A stretch of 64,000 bases of DNA from Deltaproteobacteria bacterium UBA6601 (GTDB lineage Bacteria; Myxococcota_A; UBA796; UBA9615). How positions within the stretch are numbered: the first letter of the stretch is position 1; every line of letters begins with the position of its first letter. Shown here piece by piece: positions 16,371 to 25,276 of this stretch. The notes beneath the pieces are model-generated. The model had not been told where the DNA came from, made no database searches, and worked only from the letters and a program-made list of their open reading frames with translations. The position numbers were made by a program, and so were the translations under genes. The stretch lies in NCBI GenBank assembly GCA_002433485.1, contig DJIF01000130.1, positions 1-64,000 of the forward strand. Reading direction: 5' to 3'.

Positions 16371-17403
16371 CAGTTTCCTCCTCGCCCTGGGCCTGAGTCT
16401 CACGGCGCGCGGTTCGCGCAAGGGTAGCTTGTTGCCGTAGCCATGTGCGGTGCGGACGCGCTGGGACCCCGCCCCAGACTTCTCCAGCCGGAACATTGCG
16501 AAACGCTGCAGCTCGGGCGGTCAAGGTCGCACCGGCCCCAATCTTGCGGTGGTCTGCCACCCCTGATTGGCCCGCCAGCAACGCTCCCTGCCCGATCTCA
16601 ACCGAACCGGACACCCCAACCTGCGCCACCAGTACAGCCCCTGCGCCGATCTCACAGTTGTGGCCCACCTGCACTAGGTTGTCGATGCGCACGTGCGCGC
16701 CGATGTGGGTGTCGCTGAGGGTGCCTCGGTCGACGCAACAGCAAGCGCCGATGTGCGCCCCATCATCGATCCGCACACCACCGATCTGAGGGATCGGTTG
16801 CCGGTAGCCGGTTGCGTCGGCAGGCAGATAGCCAAAGCCTCTGGCCCCGATCACGGTGCCTGCCTCGATGTGTACGCCATCGCCAAGCCGGGTTCCCTTG
16901 AGGAGCCGAACTCCAGGCCCGATCCGACAGGCCCGACCGACCTGTACACCTTCGCCGATAGTGGCCTGTGAGCCGATTCTGCTGCCATCACCGATGCTGG
17001 CCTGCCGCTCGACTACGCTGAGCGCGCCTAGAGTTACTTGTCTGCCGATGCGGGCCTCCTGGTCGATGACTGCACTTGGGTGGAGCCCTGGCTGGTGGTC
17101 CGCTTCGGGGTGGAATACCTCGATCAGGATCAAAAAGGCCTGCCCGGGGTCGCTCACTCGAAGGCAGCGCTTACTCAGCTCGTCCGGAAGTTTGCAGTTG
17201 CCAGCGCAGACGATCAGGCCAGCGCTGCACTGCCCTGACTCGGGCAAAGCCCGTTCGTCAAAGAGCACAGCGACCTGATTGGATTGTGCCTGATCGGGCG
17301 CTGCTAGGCCGTCTAGTTGGAAAGCGCTTAGACCCTCTGCAAGTTGCCCACCTAGCAACTGGGCCAGGTCGGTGGCGTTCTGGGCTTCGGCCGGCCTGAA
17401 CAC
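16360..17403 (-). CDS. lpxD: UDP-3-O-acylglucosamine N-acyltransferase LpxD
   Basis: Third lipid A enzyme: adds the second 3-hydroxyacyl chain at the 2-amino group. 347 residues from a GTG with GAGGAG upstream. It has an N-terminal uridine-binding domain (1-100), long left-handed beta-helix repeats (105-315) and a C-terminal helix. The signature GARGFGY, the CCCVDRGTL segment and the catalytic VQVGHNCEIG are present. It lies between ompH and fabZ in the universal bamA-ompH-lpxD-fabZ-lpxA order. Confidence 0.95.
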   Translation of the reverse strand: MFRPAEAQNATDLAQLLGGQLAEGLSAFQLDGLAAPDQAQSNQVAVLFDERALPESGQCSAGLIVCAGNCKLPDELSKRCLRVSDPGQAFLILIEVFHPEADHQPGLHPSAVIDQEARIGRQVTLGALSVVERQASIGDGSRIGSQATIGEGVQVGRACRIGPGVRLLKGTRLGDGVHIEAGTVIGARGFGYLPADATGYRQPIPQIGGVRIDDGAHIGACCCVDRGTLSDTHIGAHVRIDNLVQVGHNCEIGAGAVLVAQVGVSGSVEIGQGALLAGQSGVADHRKIGAGATLTARAAAFRNVPAGEVWGGVPARPHRTWLRQQATLARTARRETQAQGEEETDEK

Positions 17404-17412
17404 CGGGCTCCT

Positions 17413-17928
17413 CTACTTCTTGTCGTTGAAACGGGTAATGACCAGGTCGGTGATGTCCGCGACGCCGTTCACATAAACCACAGCGGTACTTTCCAGCAGC
17501 AGGTTGTAGCCGGCCTCGGCCCCTACCGCCTGAGCGACCTTGTAGAGTTTTTCGAGCAGATCGTTGGTCAGCTCGTTCTGTAGCAGACCCATTTCCTGCT
17601 CACTGGATACCACCATCTGCTGAAATTCAACGTACTTGGTCTGGAACTCGGCCCGCTTCTCGGCGAGCGCCTGTTCTGACAGCATCATCTCCCCTGCCTC
17701 TAGGGATTCCTGCATGGTTTCCAGCTCTTTGCGCCGACTTTCCACTTCAGCTTTGATCTTCTCCATTCGAGACTCGAGGTTGGCGCGGGCCTTTTTTCCC
17801 TCGGCAACTTCGTTAATGGCTCGCTGGAGGTTTACCACCCCAATCTTCATCACTCCTTGGGCGAGTACCGGAGAGGACAGGGACATGACGGAGAACAGCA
17901 GGCATAGGGCCATAAGTAGACGAGACAT
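17413..17928 (-). CDS. skp: periplasmic chaperone OmpH/Skp
   Basis: Holds unfolded outer-membrane proteins for BAM. 171 residues from ATG 17928, with AAAGGA nine bases upstream; a TTG nine bases earlier is less likely. A signal peptide ends at VLAQG. Residues about 40-125 form a highly charged coiled coil (Skp tentacles), with a compact C-terminal region. It lies between bamA and lpxD. The 83-base gap to bamA holds a perfect 16-bp palindrome and might allow separate regulation. Confidence 0.9.
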   Translation of the reverse strand: MSRLLMALCLLFSVMSLSSPVLAQGVMKIGVVNLQRAINEVAEGKKARANLESRMEKIKAEVESRRKELETMQESLEAGEMMLSEQALAEKRAEFQTKYVEFQQMVVSSEQEMGLLQNELTNDLLEKLYKVAQAVGAEAGYNLLLESTAVVYVNGVADITDLVITRFNDKK

Positions 17929-17967
17929 CGGGGGCAATCCTTTCGGAGGTTTTCGAGAGCGCGCGGA

Positions 17968-17983
17968 GTCTAACTAGTTAGAC
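17968..17983. repeat. perfect 16-bp palindrome between bamA and ompH
   Basis: GTCTAACTAGTTAGAC is a perfect inverted repeat with no loop, in the only sizeable gap (83 bases) within the lol-bam-lpx operon. It is suited to a dimeric repressor. A perfect 16-mer palindrome is expected about once by chance in a sequence of this size, so position rather than existence is the argument. Confidence 0.35.
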
Positions 17984-18011
17984 AAGTCTGGGGAAGGGAC
18001 GGGTCAGGAGA

Positions 18012-20414
18012 TTAGAAAAACGAACCGATGGTGAACTCAAAGACCTGGGCTCGCTCGCCTGGCTTGCGGCGCAGGGGGAAGCCCCACTCAAAGCGAAGCG
18101 GGCCCATCGGCGAGCGCCAGCGGATACCAAAGCCAGTACTCATGCGCAGGTTCTCGAAGCGGAACGGTTCGTCGCCATAGAGCCCGCCAAAAGCGTTGCC
18201 AATGTCGAGAAACACCACGCCGCGAATCTGTGCCGGAGGAATGATGGGGAACTCAATCTCCAGGTTGTTGATCAGGCTCGCCGTGCCGCCGACGGCAATG
18301 CTGCGTGCCGCGTGATTGGGGTCCGAGTTGACCAGGTAGCGGATCTGCGGGCCGAGACTGAAAGGACCAAAGCCACGAATGGAGTTGATGCCTCCTGCGC
18401 GGTAGCGCTCGGTGAAGGGCACCAGGGTACCGTCGAGGCTCTTGATCCAGCCCAGCGAGAGGTTCCAGCGCGCGACCACCAGTGATGTGCCGAGAGGATA
18501 GAAAGCCCGAGCGTTGGCCTGTAGCCGCATGTAATTGAAGTCACCGCCGAGGATTGAAATGATCTTGCCATCACCGACCTTGCCGCCGCCGGTGAACTCC
18601 ACCGACCCGGTCAACAGAAAGCCTTTGGTCGGGGCGATGCGATTGTCGCGCTTGTCGAGGGTGAGGCTGGCGGTCAATGAAGATTTGGTTCCTGAACGAT
18701 AGAGTTGTCCACCATAGGCTTCTTTTTGGGTTGAGCGGAGGTTGGTGAGTCCCACCGTTTCAAGGCCATAGCGCAACGAGAAGCGCGCATCATCATCCTT
18801 GCCAATGTAGTGACCAAAGCTGAAGTTCATACCCCGTGAGAACTCGGAGAGGAGTACCGTTCGATTGACCCAGAACATCGCCGCTGAGGCCGTCCAACGG
18901 GTGTCCAGAAAGTACGGGTCCTGAATGCTGAAGCTGAGCTGCTGTTGACTGTTTTCGCCGCGAAAGAAGCCCCGCTCCCGGAGGTTCCTGCCGAGGCTTA
19001 GGTTGGCATTGAAGGCCATTGTGTAGCCGAGCCCGAGGAAGTTTGCCTTGCTGATGTTGGCGGTGAAGACCAGGCTCTCAACCGAACTGAAACCAGCACC
19101 GATCGAAAAGGTCCCGGTTGGCTTTTCTGTGACGTCGATCGCCATGTCCAGGCTGTCGGGTCGGTCCCCCCTGGGAGTGGTGATGTTGATGTCTTCGAAG
19201 TAACCGAGCTGTTGTAGCCGAGCACGGGTCCTCTGGACCTCACTGCCACGAAATAGCTCGCCCTCCACCAGCCCAGCCTGACGCCGGATCACCTTGTCCC
19301 AGGTGGTCGTGTTGCCAGTGATGACGATGTCTTCCAGCTGGATGAGGTTGCCTCTCTGGACGTCAAAAGAGAGGTCGATCACCAGCCGCTCGCGGTCCTG
19401 GCGCGGCAGTGGCACGACGTTGGTAAAGGCGTACCCGTGATCGCTGAAGCGGTCGACGATCCGCTGCACATCTTCGCCTAGCAGCATGCGGTTGTAGACC
19501 GAGCCGGGGCGGGTTTTCAGCAGGTCAAGGATCTCTTCCTGGCCGAGTTGAACTTCAGGCATCAGGTCGCCCTTTACCTCCACGGTGCCGATTCGATACT
19601 TGTCGCCCTCCTCGATGTGGAAGGTGATGAAAACCCAGCGCTTGTCGGGAGTCAGGACCACTTCTGGGGCCGAGATTTTGGCGTCGACATAGCCGAAGGC
19701 CGAGTAAAGGTACGAGATGATCTCCCGGTCCGTCTCCAGGTTTTCCTTGCGATAGGTTCCTCCTGGGCCGAGGCCGGGGAAGATTCCCGCCGTCTTGGTC
19801 TGCAGCCGCGCCTTGATGAAGCTGTCTTTGAGGTTTTCGTTGCCAACCAGGTTGATGCGCTTGACCAGAACCTTGCGGTTTTCCCGAACGAGGTACTCGA
19901 TCTTGACCTCATTGCCCGCTATCTCCGTCATCCGGGTTTCCACTTCAGCGAGTAGAAAGCCTTTCTCCAGATAGAGTTCTTCGATGCGCCGGGCAGTTGC
20001 CCGTACCTTGTTCTCGTCCAGGATGGAGAACGCCTTGATGTTCATCACTTCCTGGATGTCGTCATCGTTGATCTTTTTGTTGCCGCTGAAGCTGACCTCT
20101 CGAATGGCTGGCTTTTCTTTGACGCGGATGAGCAGAGTCACTCCACCCTCGCCAGCTTCGGCCTCGATGGCAATGTGCTTGAAGTAGCGCAGGCGGTAGA
20201 TGTCGCGGATCGCCTGCGCGACTTCCGTCGCCCGAAATCGGTTGCCAGCAGAGAGCCTGGTGATGTCGAGGATGGCGGCGGTTTCGACCCGCACATTGCC
20301 TTCGACTCGCAGCTCAATAATGGCAGTGCCCTCCTCTACCGCAGCAGCAGGAGTCACCGACAGCAAGCAGGTGGCCAGCACCAGCGTCACGCTTAGCAGA
20401 CGAAAGACCTTCAT
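18012..20414 (-). CDS. bamA: outer membrane protein assembly factor BamA
   Basis: Central barrel of the BAM complex. 800 residues with a signal peptide ending near PAAAVEEG. Five POTRA domains follow (about 28-430), each with the beta-alpha-alpha-beta-beta pattern (for example VKEKPAIREVSFSGNKKI). The Omp85 barrel is about 440-800, with IRGF (IRGFGPFSLGP) in loop 6 and a C-terminal aromatic end (FTIGSFF). The start overlaps the lolD stop by 4 bases. Synteny with ompH-lpxD-fabZ is classical; direct linkage to lolCD is typical of deltaproteobacteria. Confidence 0.97.
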   Translation of the reverse strand: MKVFRLLSVTLVLATCLLSVTPAAAVEEGTAIIELRVEGNVRVETAAILDITRLSAGNRFRATEVAQAIRDIYRLRYFKHIAIEAEAGEGGVTLLIRVKEKPAIREVSFSGNKKINDDDIQEVMNIKAFSILDENKVRATARRIEELYLEKGFLLAEVETRMTEIAGNEVKIEYLVRENRKVLVKRINLVGNENLKDSFIKARLQTKTAGIFPGLGPGGTYRKENLETDREIISYLYSAFGYVDAKISAPEVVLTPDKRWVFITFHIEEGDKYRIGTVEVKGDLMPEVQLGQEEILDLLKTRPGSVYNRMLLGEDVQRIVDRFSDHGYAFTNVVPLPRQDRERLVIDLSFDVQRGNLIQLEDIVITGNTTTWDKVIRRQAGLVEGELFRGSEVQRTRARLQQLGYFEDINITTPRGDRPDSLDMAIDVTEKPTGTFSIGAGFSSVESLVFTANISKANFLGLGYTMAFNANLSLGRNLRERGFFRGENSQQQLSFSIQDPYFLDTRWTASAAMFWVNRTVLLSEFSRGMNFSFGHYIGKDDDARFSLRYGLETVGLTNLRSTQKEAYGGQLYRSGTKSSLTASLTLDKRDNRIAPTKGFLLTGSVEFTGGGKVGDGKIISILGGDFNYMRLQANARAFYPLGTSLVVARWNLSLGWIKSLDGTLVPFTERYRAGGINSIRGFGPFSLGPQIRYLVNSDPNHAARSIAVGGTASLINNLEIEFPIIPPAQIRGVVFLDIGNAFGGLYGDEPFRFENLRMSTGFGIRWRSPMGPLRFEWGFPLRRKPGERAQVFEFTIGSFF

Positions 20415-21109
20415 GCAGCTTCTCCCCGATATCGAACCAGACCGCCTGCGATGTGCAGACAGCTGGGCAGTCGATCGGCAAGGCTCATGTTGTGGGTTGC
20501 GACGATAAGGGTGGTGCCTCGCGCCTCATTGAGCTCAAGGAGCAGCTCCAGGACTTTGGCCCCGGTCTCTGGATCCAGGTTGCCCGTGGGTTCGTCGGCG
20601 AGCAGCAATCTCGGCTCCATGACCAGCGCTCGTGCAAGTGCCACCCGCTGCTGCTCGCCGCCACTTAGCTCGCCTGGTGCATGGGTCATGCGCGCGCTCA
20701 GCCCCACCTGGTCCAGCAGGGTGGAGGCGTTATTGCGTGCTTCAGTCATGGACTTCCCGGCGATGATGGCGGGCATCATGACATTCTCCAATGCGGTGAA
20801 CTCGGGGAGCAGGTGATGAAACTGAAAGACGAAGCCAACCTGTCGGTTGCGAAAGTCCTCTATCACAGCTTCGCTTCGTTGGAGCACGATTTCGCCGTCA
20901 TAGCGAACTGTGCCGGCGCTGGGCCGGTCCAGTAGACCGAGCAGGTGCAGCAGGGTGCTCTTGCCAGCCCCGGAGGCGCCTACTACCGCAGCAGTCTGGC
21001 CAGCCTCGATGGCGAACTCGGCGCCGCGAAACACTTCAATGTCGCGCCCATCGAGACGATAACGACGGCACAAGCCCTCGACCTGTAGGGCAAGCCCTTC
21101 TTCAGCCAT
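20411..21109 (-). CDS. lolD: lipoprotein-releasing ABC ATPase LolD
   Basis: Energises extraction of outer-membrane lipoproteins from the inner membrane with LolC/E. 232 residues; Walker A GASGAGKST, Q-loop FVFQFHHLLPEFTALENV (the LolD-type variant), signature LSGGEQQR, Walker B LLLADEPTGNLD and H-loop ATHN. It overlaps the lolC/E stop by 8 bases and the bamA start by 4, so the three are translationally coupled. Confidence 0.95.
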   Translation of the reverse strand: MAEEGLALQVEGLCRRYRLDGRDIEVFRGAEFAIEAGQTAAVVGASGAGKSTLLHLLGLLDRPSAGTVRYDGEIVLQRSEAVIEDFRNRQVGFVFQFHHLLPEFTALENVMMPAIIAGKSMTEARNNASTLLDQVGLSARMTHAPGELSGGEQQRVALARALVMEPRLLLADEPTGNLDPETGAKVLELLLELNEARGTTLIVATHNMSLADRLPSCLHIAGGLVRYRGEAA

Positions 21110-22898
21110 CGCGGAGGCCCTCCACCGGATCGAGAGAGCTGCCCTCCCATGAGGGCAGAATGGTGGCCAGAAAGGAAATGGAGATGGAGGTGACCGCTAC
21201 CGCGATACACAGGGGCAGTGAGATCTCTACGGGGAGGGTGTCCACGTAGTAGACGTCACTCTCCAGCTTGATGAATTGCCACCTTGCCAGCGCTGCGCAG
21301 GTGACCAGACCGAGGATCAAGCCGAGCACGGTGCCGATGAAGCCAACCAGCAGGCCGTCCACCATGAATAGCTTCATGATGTGCAAGCGGCCGCCGCCCA
21401 TTGCCTTGAGAATGGCGATCTCACGGCGTTTCTCAATGACCAACATGATCAGGGTCGAGATGATGTTCATGGCGGCGACCGCAATAATGAAGGTGAGGAT
21501 TACCCCCATCACCACCTTCTCCAGCTTCAGCGCTGCGAATAGCGGGGCGTTCATCTTTTCCCAGTCCCGGGTCCAGAATGGGTAGTCAAGTCGGGTTGCA
21601 ATCTGCCTGGCGATTACCGGTGCCTGATAGATGTCCTCCACCCGCACTTCGATTCCAGTAACCGCTCCTTTGGTGCTCATGAAACGGTCGGCACCATGGA
21701 GGCTGGCGTAGGAAAACTTGGTGTCGTACTCGTACATGCCCGAGTGGAAGATGCCCATGATTCGGAATGGCACAACCCGCGCCGCCATTCCGCCGAGCGG
21801 ACCAGGCTCGCTCCTCGGGCTCACTGCCTGGACGGTATCTCCCACTGTAACCCGAAGCGTTGCTGCCATCTCTTTGCCAATGACCAGTCCCGGCAGAACA
21901 GCCTGAACTTCGCCAGCAGTTGCTGCCTCGGGCTGCGGGGGCTGGAAGCGGTCCATAGAGTGCAGTAGCTCCAGGGCCTGCTCGCGACTTGTGATTGCCC
22001 CCTCAGGGCCCAGGGTGATGTTGTCCACCAGGTCGGTTACTTCGGCCACAGTCTCAGGGTCGACGGCCTTAAAGATGGCGCCGATGACCGTGTGCTGGGA
22101 GCGGAGCATGTACTCGGAATACACAAATGGGGTGACTCCCGTGACGCCCTCAGTCTGGCGAATTCTATCCACCGCCTGGTTCCAATTCTCGATGGTGTTT
22201 TCGTAGGAGAGCACCACTACGTGAGAGTTGGCTCCCAGGATCTTGTCCTGGAGGTCTTTTTCAAAGCCGGCCATCACGCTCAGCACTACCACTAGCGCCC
22301 AGACCCCGAGGGTCACTCCAGCGATGGTCAGTCCGGTCACCAGAGAGACGCCCGTGCTGGCTTTCCTGCCGCGCATGTAGCGCAGCGCTACAAAGGTTTC
22401 GAAGCGCCCGGTACTGCGCGATGGAAGTTCAGCGCTGCCCAGGAGGTTCTCGCTTAGCGGCAGCACGGCGAGTCGATATACGAGGTGGCGGAGGATCCAC
22501 CAAAGGGCAGTGGCAGGCAACCATATGGGTGCCAGCAGAACCACCATAGGGCTCAGCAGTAACGCTACTAAGAGAGGTGTGGCGGTTTGCTCTTCGTCCG
22601 GAGCGGGTGCCCCGCGGAGACGCGTCAGGCAAAGGCCAGGTAGCCCGCCCAGCTGAATCATGAAGGAAAGTACTGTCTCCAGCGTGATGAACAGTGGAAA
22701 CAGCAACAGCGCCAGCACAGCGAATGGACCTTTGACCGCAGCTGGCAACTCCAGCGGTCTGCCCAGGTAGGATTCGCTGATGAGCAGCAGTCCGTCGGCG
22801 CACATCCGCGCCATGGCGACAAGGAGCGCCACCGGCCCCCACAAGGGGCTGCTGATGAGCAGGATGGCTTTGATGGTTCCGCTCAAGGAAGTCCCCAT
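21102..22898 (-). CDS. LolC/LolE-type lipoprotein-releasing permease with extra N-terminal membrane domain
   Basis: About 598 residues from ATG 22898; an in-frame start at 22940 is also possible. Family LolC/E proteins are about 400-415 residues. The typical protein begins here at FETFVALRYMRGRK (about 178), followed by TM1 with the SLVTGLTIAGVTLGV motif, a large periplasmic MacB-like domain and three C-terminal membrane helices. The preceding roughly 175 residues contain three or four predicted membrane helices that I do not recognise. Only one LolC/E gene is present, so the complex is probably a homodimer (LolF-like). First gene of the envelope operon. Confidence 0.88.
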   Translation of the reverse strand: MGTSLSGTIKAILLISSPLWGPVALLVAMARMCADGLLLISESYLGRPLELPAAVKGPFAVLALLLFPLFITLETVLSFMIQLGGLPGLCLTRLRGAPAPDEEQTATPLLVALLLSPMVVLLAPIWLPATALWWILRHLVYRLAVLPLSENLLGSAELPSRSTGRFETFVALRYMRGRKASTGVSLVTGLTIAGVTLGVWALVVVLSVMAGFEKDLQDKILGANSHVVVLSYENTIENWNQAVDRIRQTEGVTGVTPFVYSEYMLRSQHTVIGAIFKAVDPETVAEVTDLVDNITLGPEGAITSREQALELLHSMDRFQPPQPEAATAGEVQAVLPGLVIGKEMAATLRVTVGDTVQAVSPRSEPGPLGGMAARVVPFRIMGIFHSGMYEYDTKFSYASLHGADRFMSTKGAVTGIEVRVEDIYQAPVIARQIATRLDYPFWTRDWEKMNAPLFAALKLEKVVMGVILTFIIAVAAMNIISTLIMLVIEKRREIAILKAMGGGRLHIMKLFMVDGLLVGFIGTVLGLILGLVTCAALARWQFIKLESDVYYVDTLPVEISLPLCIAVAVTSISISFLATILPSWEGSSLDPVEGLRDG

Positions 22899-23045
22899 GC
22901 AGTGCGCCGCGACCCTACGGGAACCCCCCTCGCAGGTCAATCATTCCCGCGCCCGCGTGAGCAGCAGGGTGCGTGCTGCTTCAGGCACGGGTCTGAGGCG
23001 GCAGGCCGCGGTGTGTTAGCATCCCGCCCCTCAATCGGAGGATTA

Positions 23046-24119
23046 ATGCGCGCTCTGAGCTTGCTCCCCATGTTGCTGGTCGGCTTGCTAGCCAGTACTG
23101 CGGTGGCCGGACCACCGGGTCACTATGACAAAGATGCGATTACGGCTTCCTCGCAGCGTTTTGCCGAGGTTGCCGGGCAGCTCAAGGAGGGCTATCTGCC
23201 GCTGGAGAGGGAACTCTCCCGTACCGATGGTCTGCTTGCCGAGCTAGACCTCAATCTGGCACTAAGCGCCGCTCAGGTCGACCCGGCGATGCACAAGCTG
23301 TGGATGGCCCGGCTGGACGAGAGGTCGGGAGTTTTTGGACCTGAGTTTGAAGCCATTCAAATGCGGGTCTCAAGGCTTGAGGTGGACTTTGAAGCGGCCT
23401 TTGAGGCGGCCTTGCAGCGGGCCCTTGACCAGTTAGCGGCTGTGAGCGAGCGGCCGGTAGTCTGCGAAGCCAACGCTGTTGGCGGGATCTCTGCCATCGC
23501 GCCTGGCTTTTCGGCTTCGAGTCCATCCTCCTGCAAGGGTGATGATGTCTCCCAGCAGCTTGCGGCCCTGTGGGACGCGGACGAGGTCTTGAAGAGTCGC
23601 CTGGCGACCCTGACCGCAGAGCCCTGGCCAAAAGTCACTGGCTACCAGGAGAGCGCTGCGACGGTTTCGGTAGGTGAGCACCCGGCCAGTGGTCAGTGGT
23701 TCAGTCCGGCCCACCTGGTGGCAGCTGTCCCTGAGGCCATTGAGCTGTTGGACCTCATTGACGCTCGGGCCGCCAAGGCCCGCAGTGCCTTGCGCGCTCG
23801 TTGGGAAGAGCTTGACCGGGGGGCCGATGACTTCAAAGAGCAGCGTGCTGCCATTGGTGCCAGTGCCAGAAGCATTCGTGAGTTTACCGAGGTCAGCAAG
23901 GCGACTTTGGGTAGGGAGCTGATGGCTGCGGTGCAGCGAGTACGGCGCAAGGGCCGTAAAGCCGGCTGGTCGGATGTGAGCGTGTGTCTCAATCCTAGTG
24001 GATGGGGTGCTTGTGACGGGCGTGATCGTAGCGACGATGTTGCCGAGCAAGTGCTGAGCGATCGGAAGCTGAGTCGAGCCCTTGCCAAGCTTGTTGCCGA
24101 GCTGCCAGAACCACTCTAG
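23046..24119 (+). CDS. secreted helical protein of unknown function
   Basis: 357 residues from ATG 23046 with GGAGG 5 bases upstream. A signal peptide ends near AVAGPPG. The mature part is almost wholly helical and Ala/Glu/Arg/Leu-rich, with heptad-like stretches (about 35-145 and 235-300). Four cysteines fall in two groups: one pair around residues 140-165 and a close pair in SVCLNPSGWGACDGRD near 320, consistent with periplasmic disulfides. It stands alone between the divergent lol operon and the convergent prfB. No family recognised. Confidence 0.75.
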   Translation: MRALSLLPMLLVGLLASTAVAGPPGHYDKDAITASSQRFAEVAGQLKEGYLPLERELSRTDGLLAELDLNLALSAAQVDPAMHKLWMARLDERSGVFGPEFEAIQMRVSRLEVDFEAAFEAALQRALDQLAAVSERPVVCEANAVGGISAIAPGFSASSPSSCKGDDVSQQLAALWDADEVLKSRLATLTAEPWPKVTGYQESAATVSVGEHPASGQWFSPAHLVAAVPEAIELLDLIDARAAKARSALRARWEELDRGADDFKEQRAAIGASARSIREFTEVSKATLGRELMAAVQRVRRKGRKAGWSDVSVCLNPSGWGACDGRDRSDDVAEQVLSDRKLSRALAKLVAELPEPL

Positions 24120-24129
24120 GCGGTAAGCC

Positions 24130-25252
24130 CTAAGCTTCTTCCTGCGCTTCAGTCTGCTCGGCCTGTTGTGACAGCCAGGCCTCCATGAATGGCAATAGTG
24201 CGCCGTCGAGCACAGCGTCGACGTTGCCAGTCTCGTGTTGGGTGCGCAGGTCCTTGACCAGCCGATAAGGGGCAAGGACGTAGGAGCGGATCTGGCTGCC
24301 CCATTCGATCTTGTGTTTTGGGCCGGCCTTGGCCTCGGCTTCTGCCTGGGCCTGCTCGGAGTAGAAGTCATACAGCCGAGCCTTGAGAACCTTCATTGCT
24401 GAGCTCTTGTTCTTGTGCTGACTGCGTTCATTCTGACACTGCACGACCAGCCCGGTGGGAAGGTGGGTTATGCGCACCGCCGAGTCGGTGGTGTTGACGT
24501 GCTGCCCACCAGCCCCAGAGGCTCGGTAGGTGTCGATGCGCAGGTCCTTCTCTTGAATGTCTACCTCGACCTCACTGTCAACATCGGGATAGACCGCGAC
24601 CGCCGCAAAGGCGGTCTGGCGCCGTGCGTTGGCGTCAAAGGGGCTGATCCGCACCAGTCGATGGACTCCACCTTCACTGCGCAGGTAGCCAAAGGCATAG
24701 TCGCCCTCGATGTTCAGGGTTGCAGATTTGATTCCGGCTTCCTCGCCATCCACCCGATCCAGCAGACTTACCCTGAACTCCTGCTTCTCAGCCCAGCGCA
24801 TGTACATGCGCAGCAGCATCTCGGTCCAGTCCTGTGCGTCGGTGCCTCCCGCCCCAGCGTTCAGCTCAAGGATAGCCGAGCTCTCATCGTCGGGGCCGCC
24901 CAACAGGGTGCGAAGCTCAAGTGCAGCCAGTTCCAGGTCGATGTTATGTGCTGCATCTCGAGCTTCGGTGGCCAGCTCAGGCTCGTCTTCCTCGGCTGCC
25001 AGCTCCAGGGCAACCTCGGCGTCTTCCAGTCGGCTGTGCAAATCACGCCAAGCTTCGATTACCTTCTCTGCCCGTGCTTTGTCACGCATGACGCGGCGGG
25101 CCAGCTCAGGATCATTCCAGAGCTCAGGATCGTTGGCTCGGTCGGTTAGAGAATGGAGTTCTACTTCTTTGCCATCGAGGTCAAAGATGCCTCCGCAGAC
25201 GAGCGATCCGATCGGCAAGCTCGTCCAGGGCTACGCGTACATCATCCAACAT
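24130..25252 (-). CDS. prfB: peptide chain release factor 2, expressed by programmed +1 frameshift
   Basis: RF2 ends translation at UGA and UAA. Translation starts at ATG 25252 (GGAG upstream), reads 23 codons and meets an in-frame TGA at 25183-25181. The context is CTT TGA C preceded by CGGAGG, the classic RF2 autoregulatory slippage site. After a +1 shift the protein continues DLDGKEVEL and reads to 24130, about 373 residues in all. The GAGGTDAQDW and RASGAGGQHVN (GGQ) motifs are present, and SPF at ISPFDANARR is the stop-recognition tripeptide. A frame opening at 25218 lacks the true N-terminus. Last gene of the phoH-pgpH-ybeY operon. Confidence 0.96.
25180..25195 (-). promoter_or_regulatory. 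RF2 programmed +1 frameshift site
   Basis: Minus strand CGGAGG (25190-25195), then CAT, then CTT TGA C (25186-25180). The Shine-Dalgarno-like element, slippery CTT and weak TGA-C stop have the spacing of E. coli prfB. Low RF2 slows termination at TGA and promotes the shift, giving autoregulation. Confidence 0.95.
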
Positions 25253-25276
25253 GAAAATCTCCGGGTTGCGCGGAGT

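Noticed and set aside
23433..24371. 312-codon minus-strand open frame opposite the unknown secreted protein
   Set aside because: It is composed of Arg/Ser/Thr/Pro-rich shadow sequence, overlaps prfB and has no start site; the plus-strand frame has a signal peptide and ribosome site.
25218..25218. Start of prfB at 25218 as the simple open frame suggests
   Set aside because: That start gives an N-terminus unrelated to RF2, while the frameshifted reading from 25252 gives a proper one with the classic slippage site.
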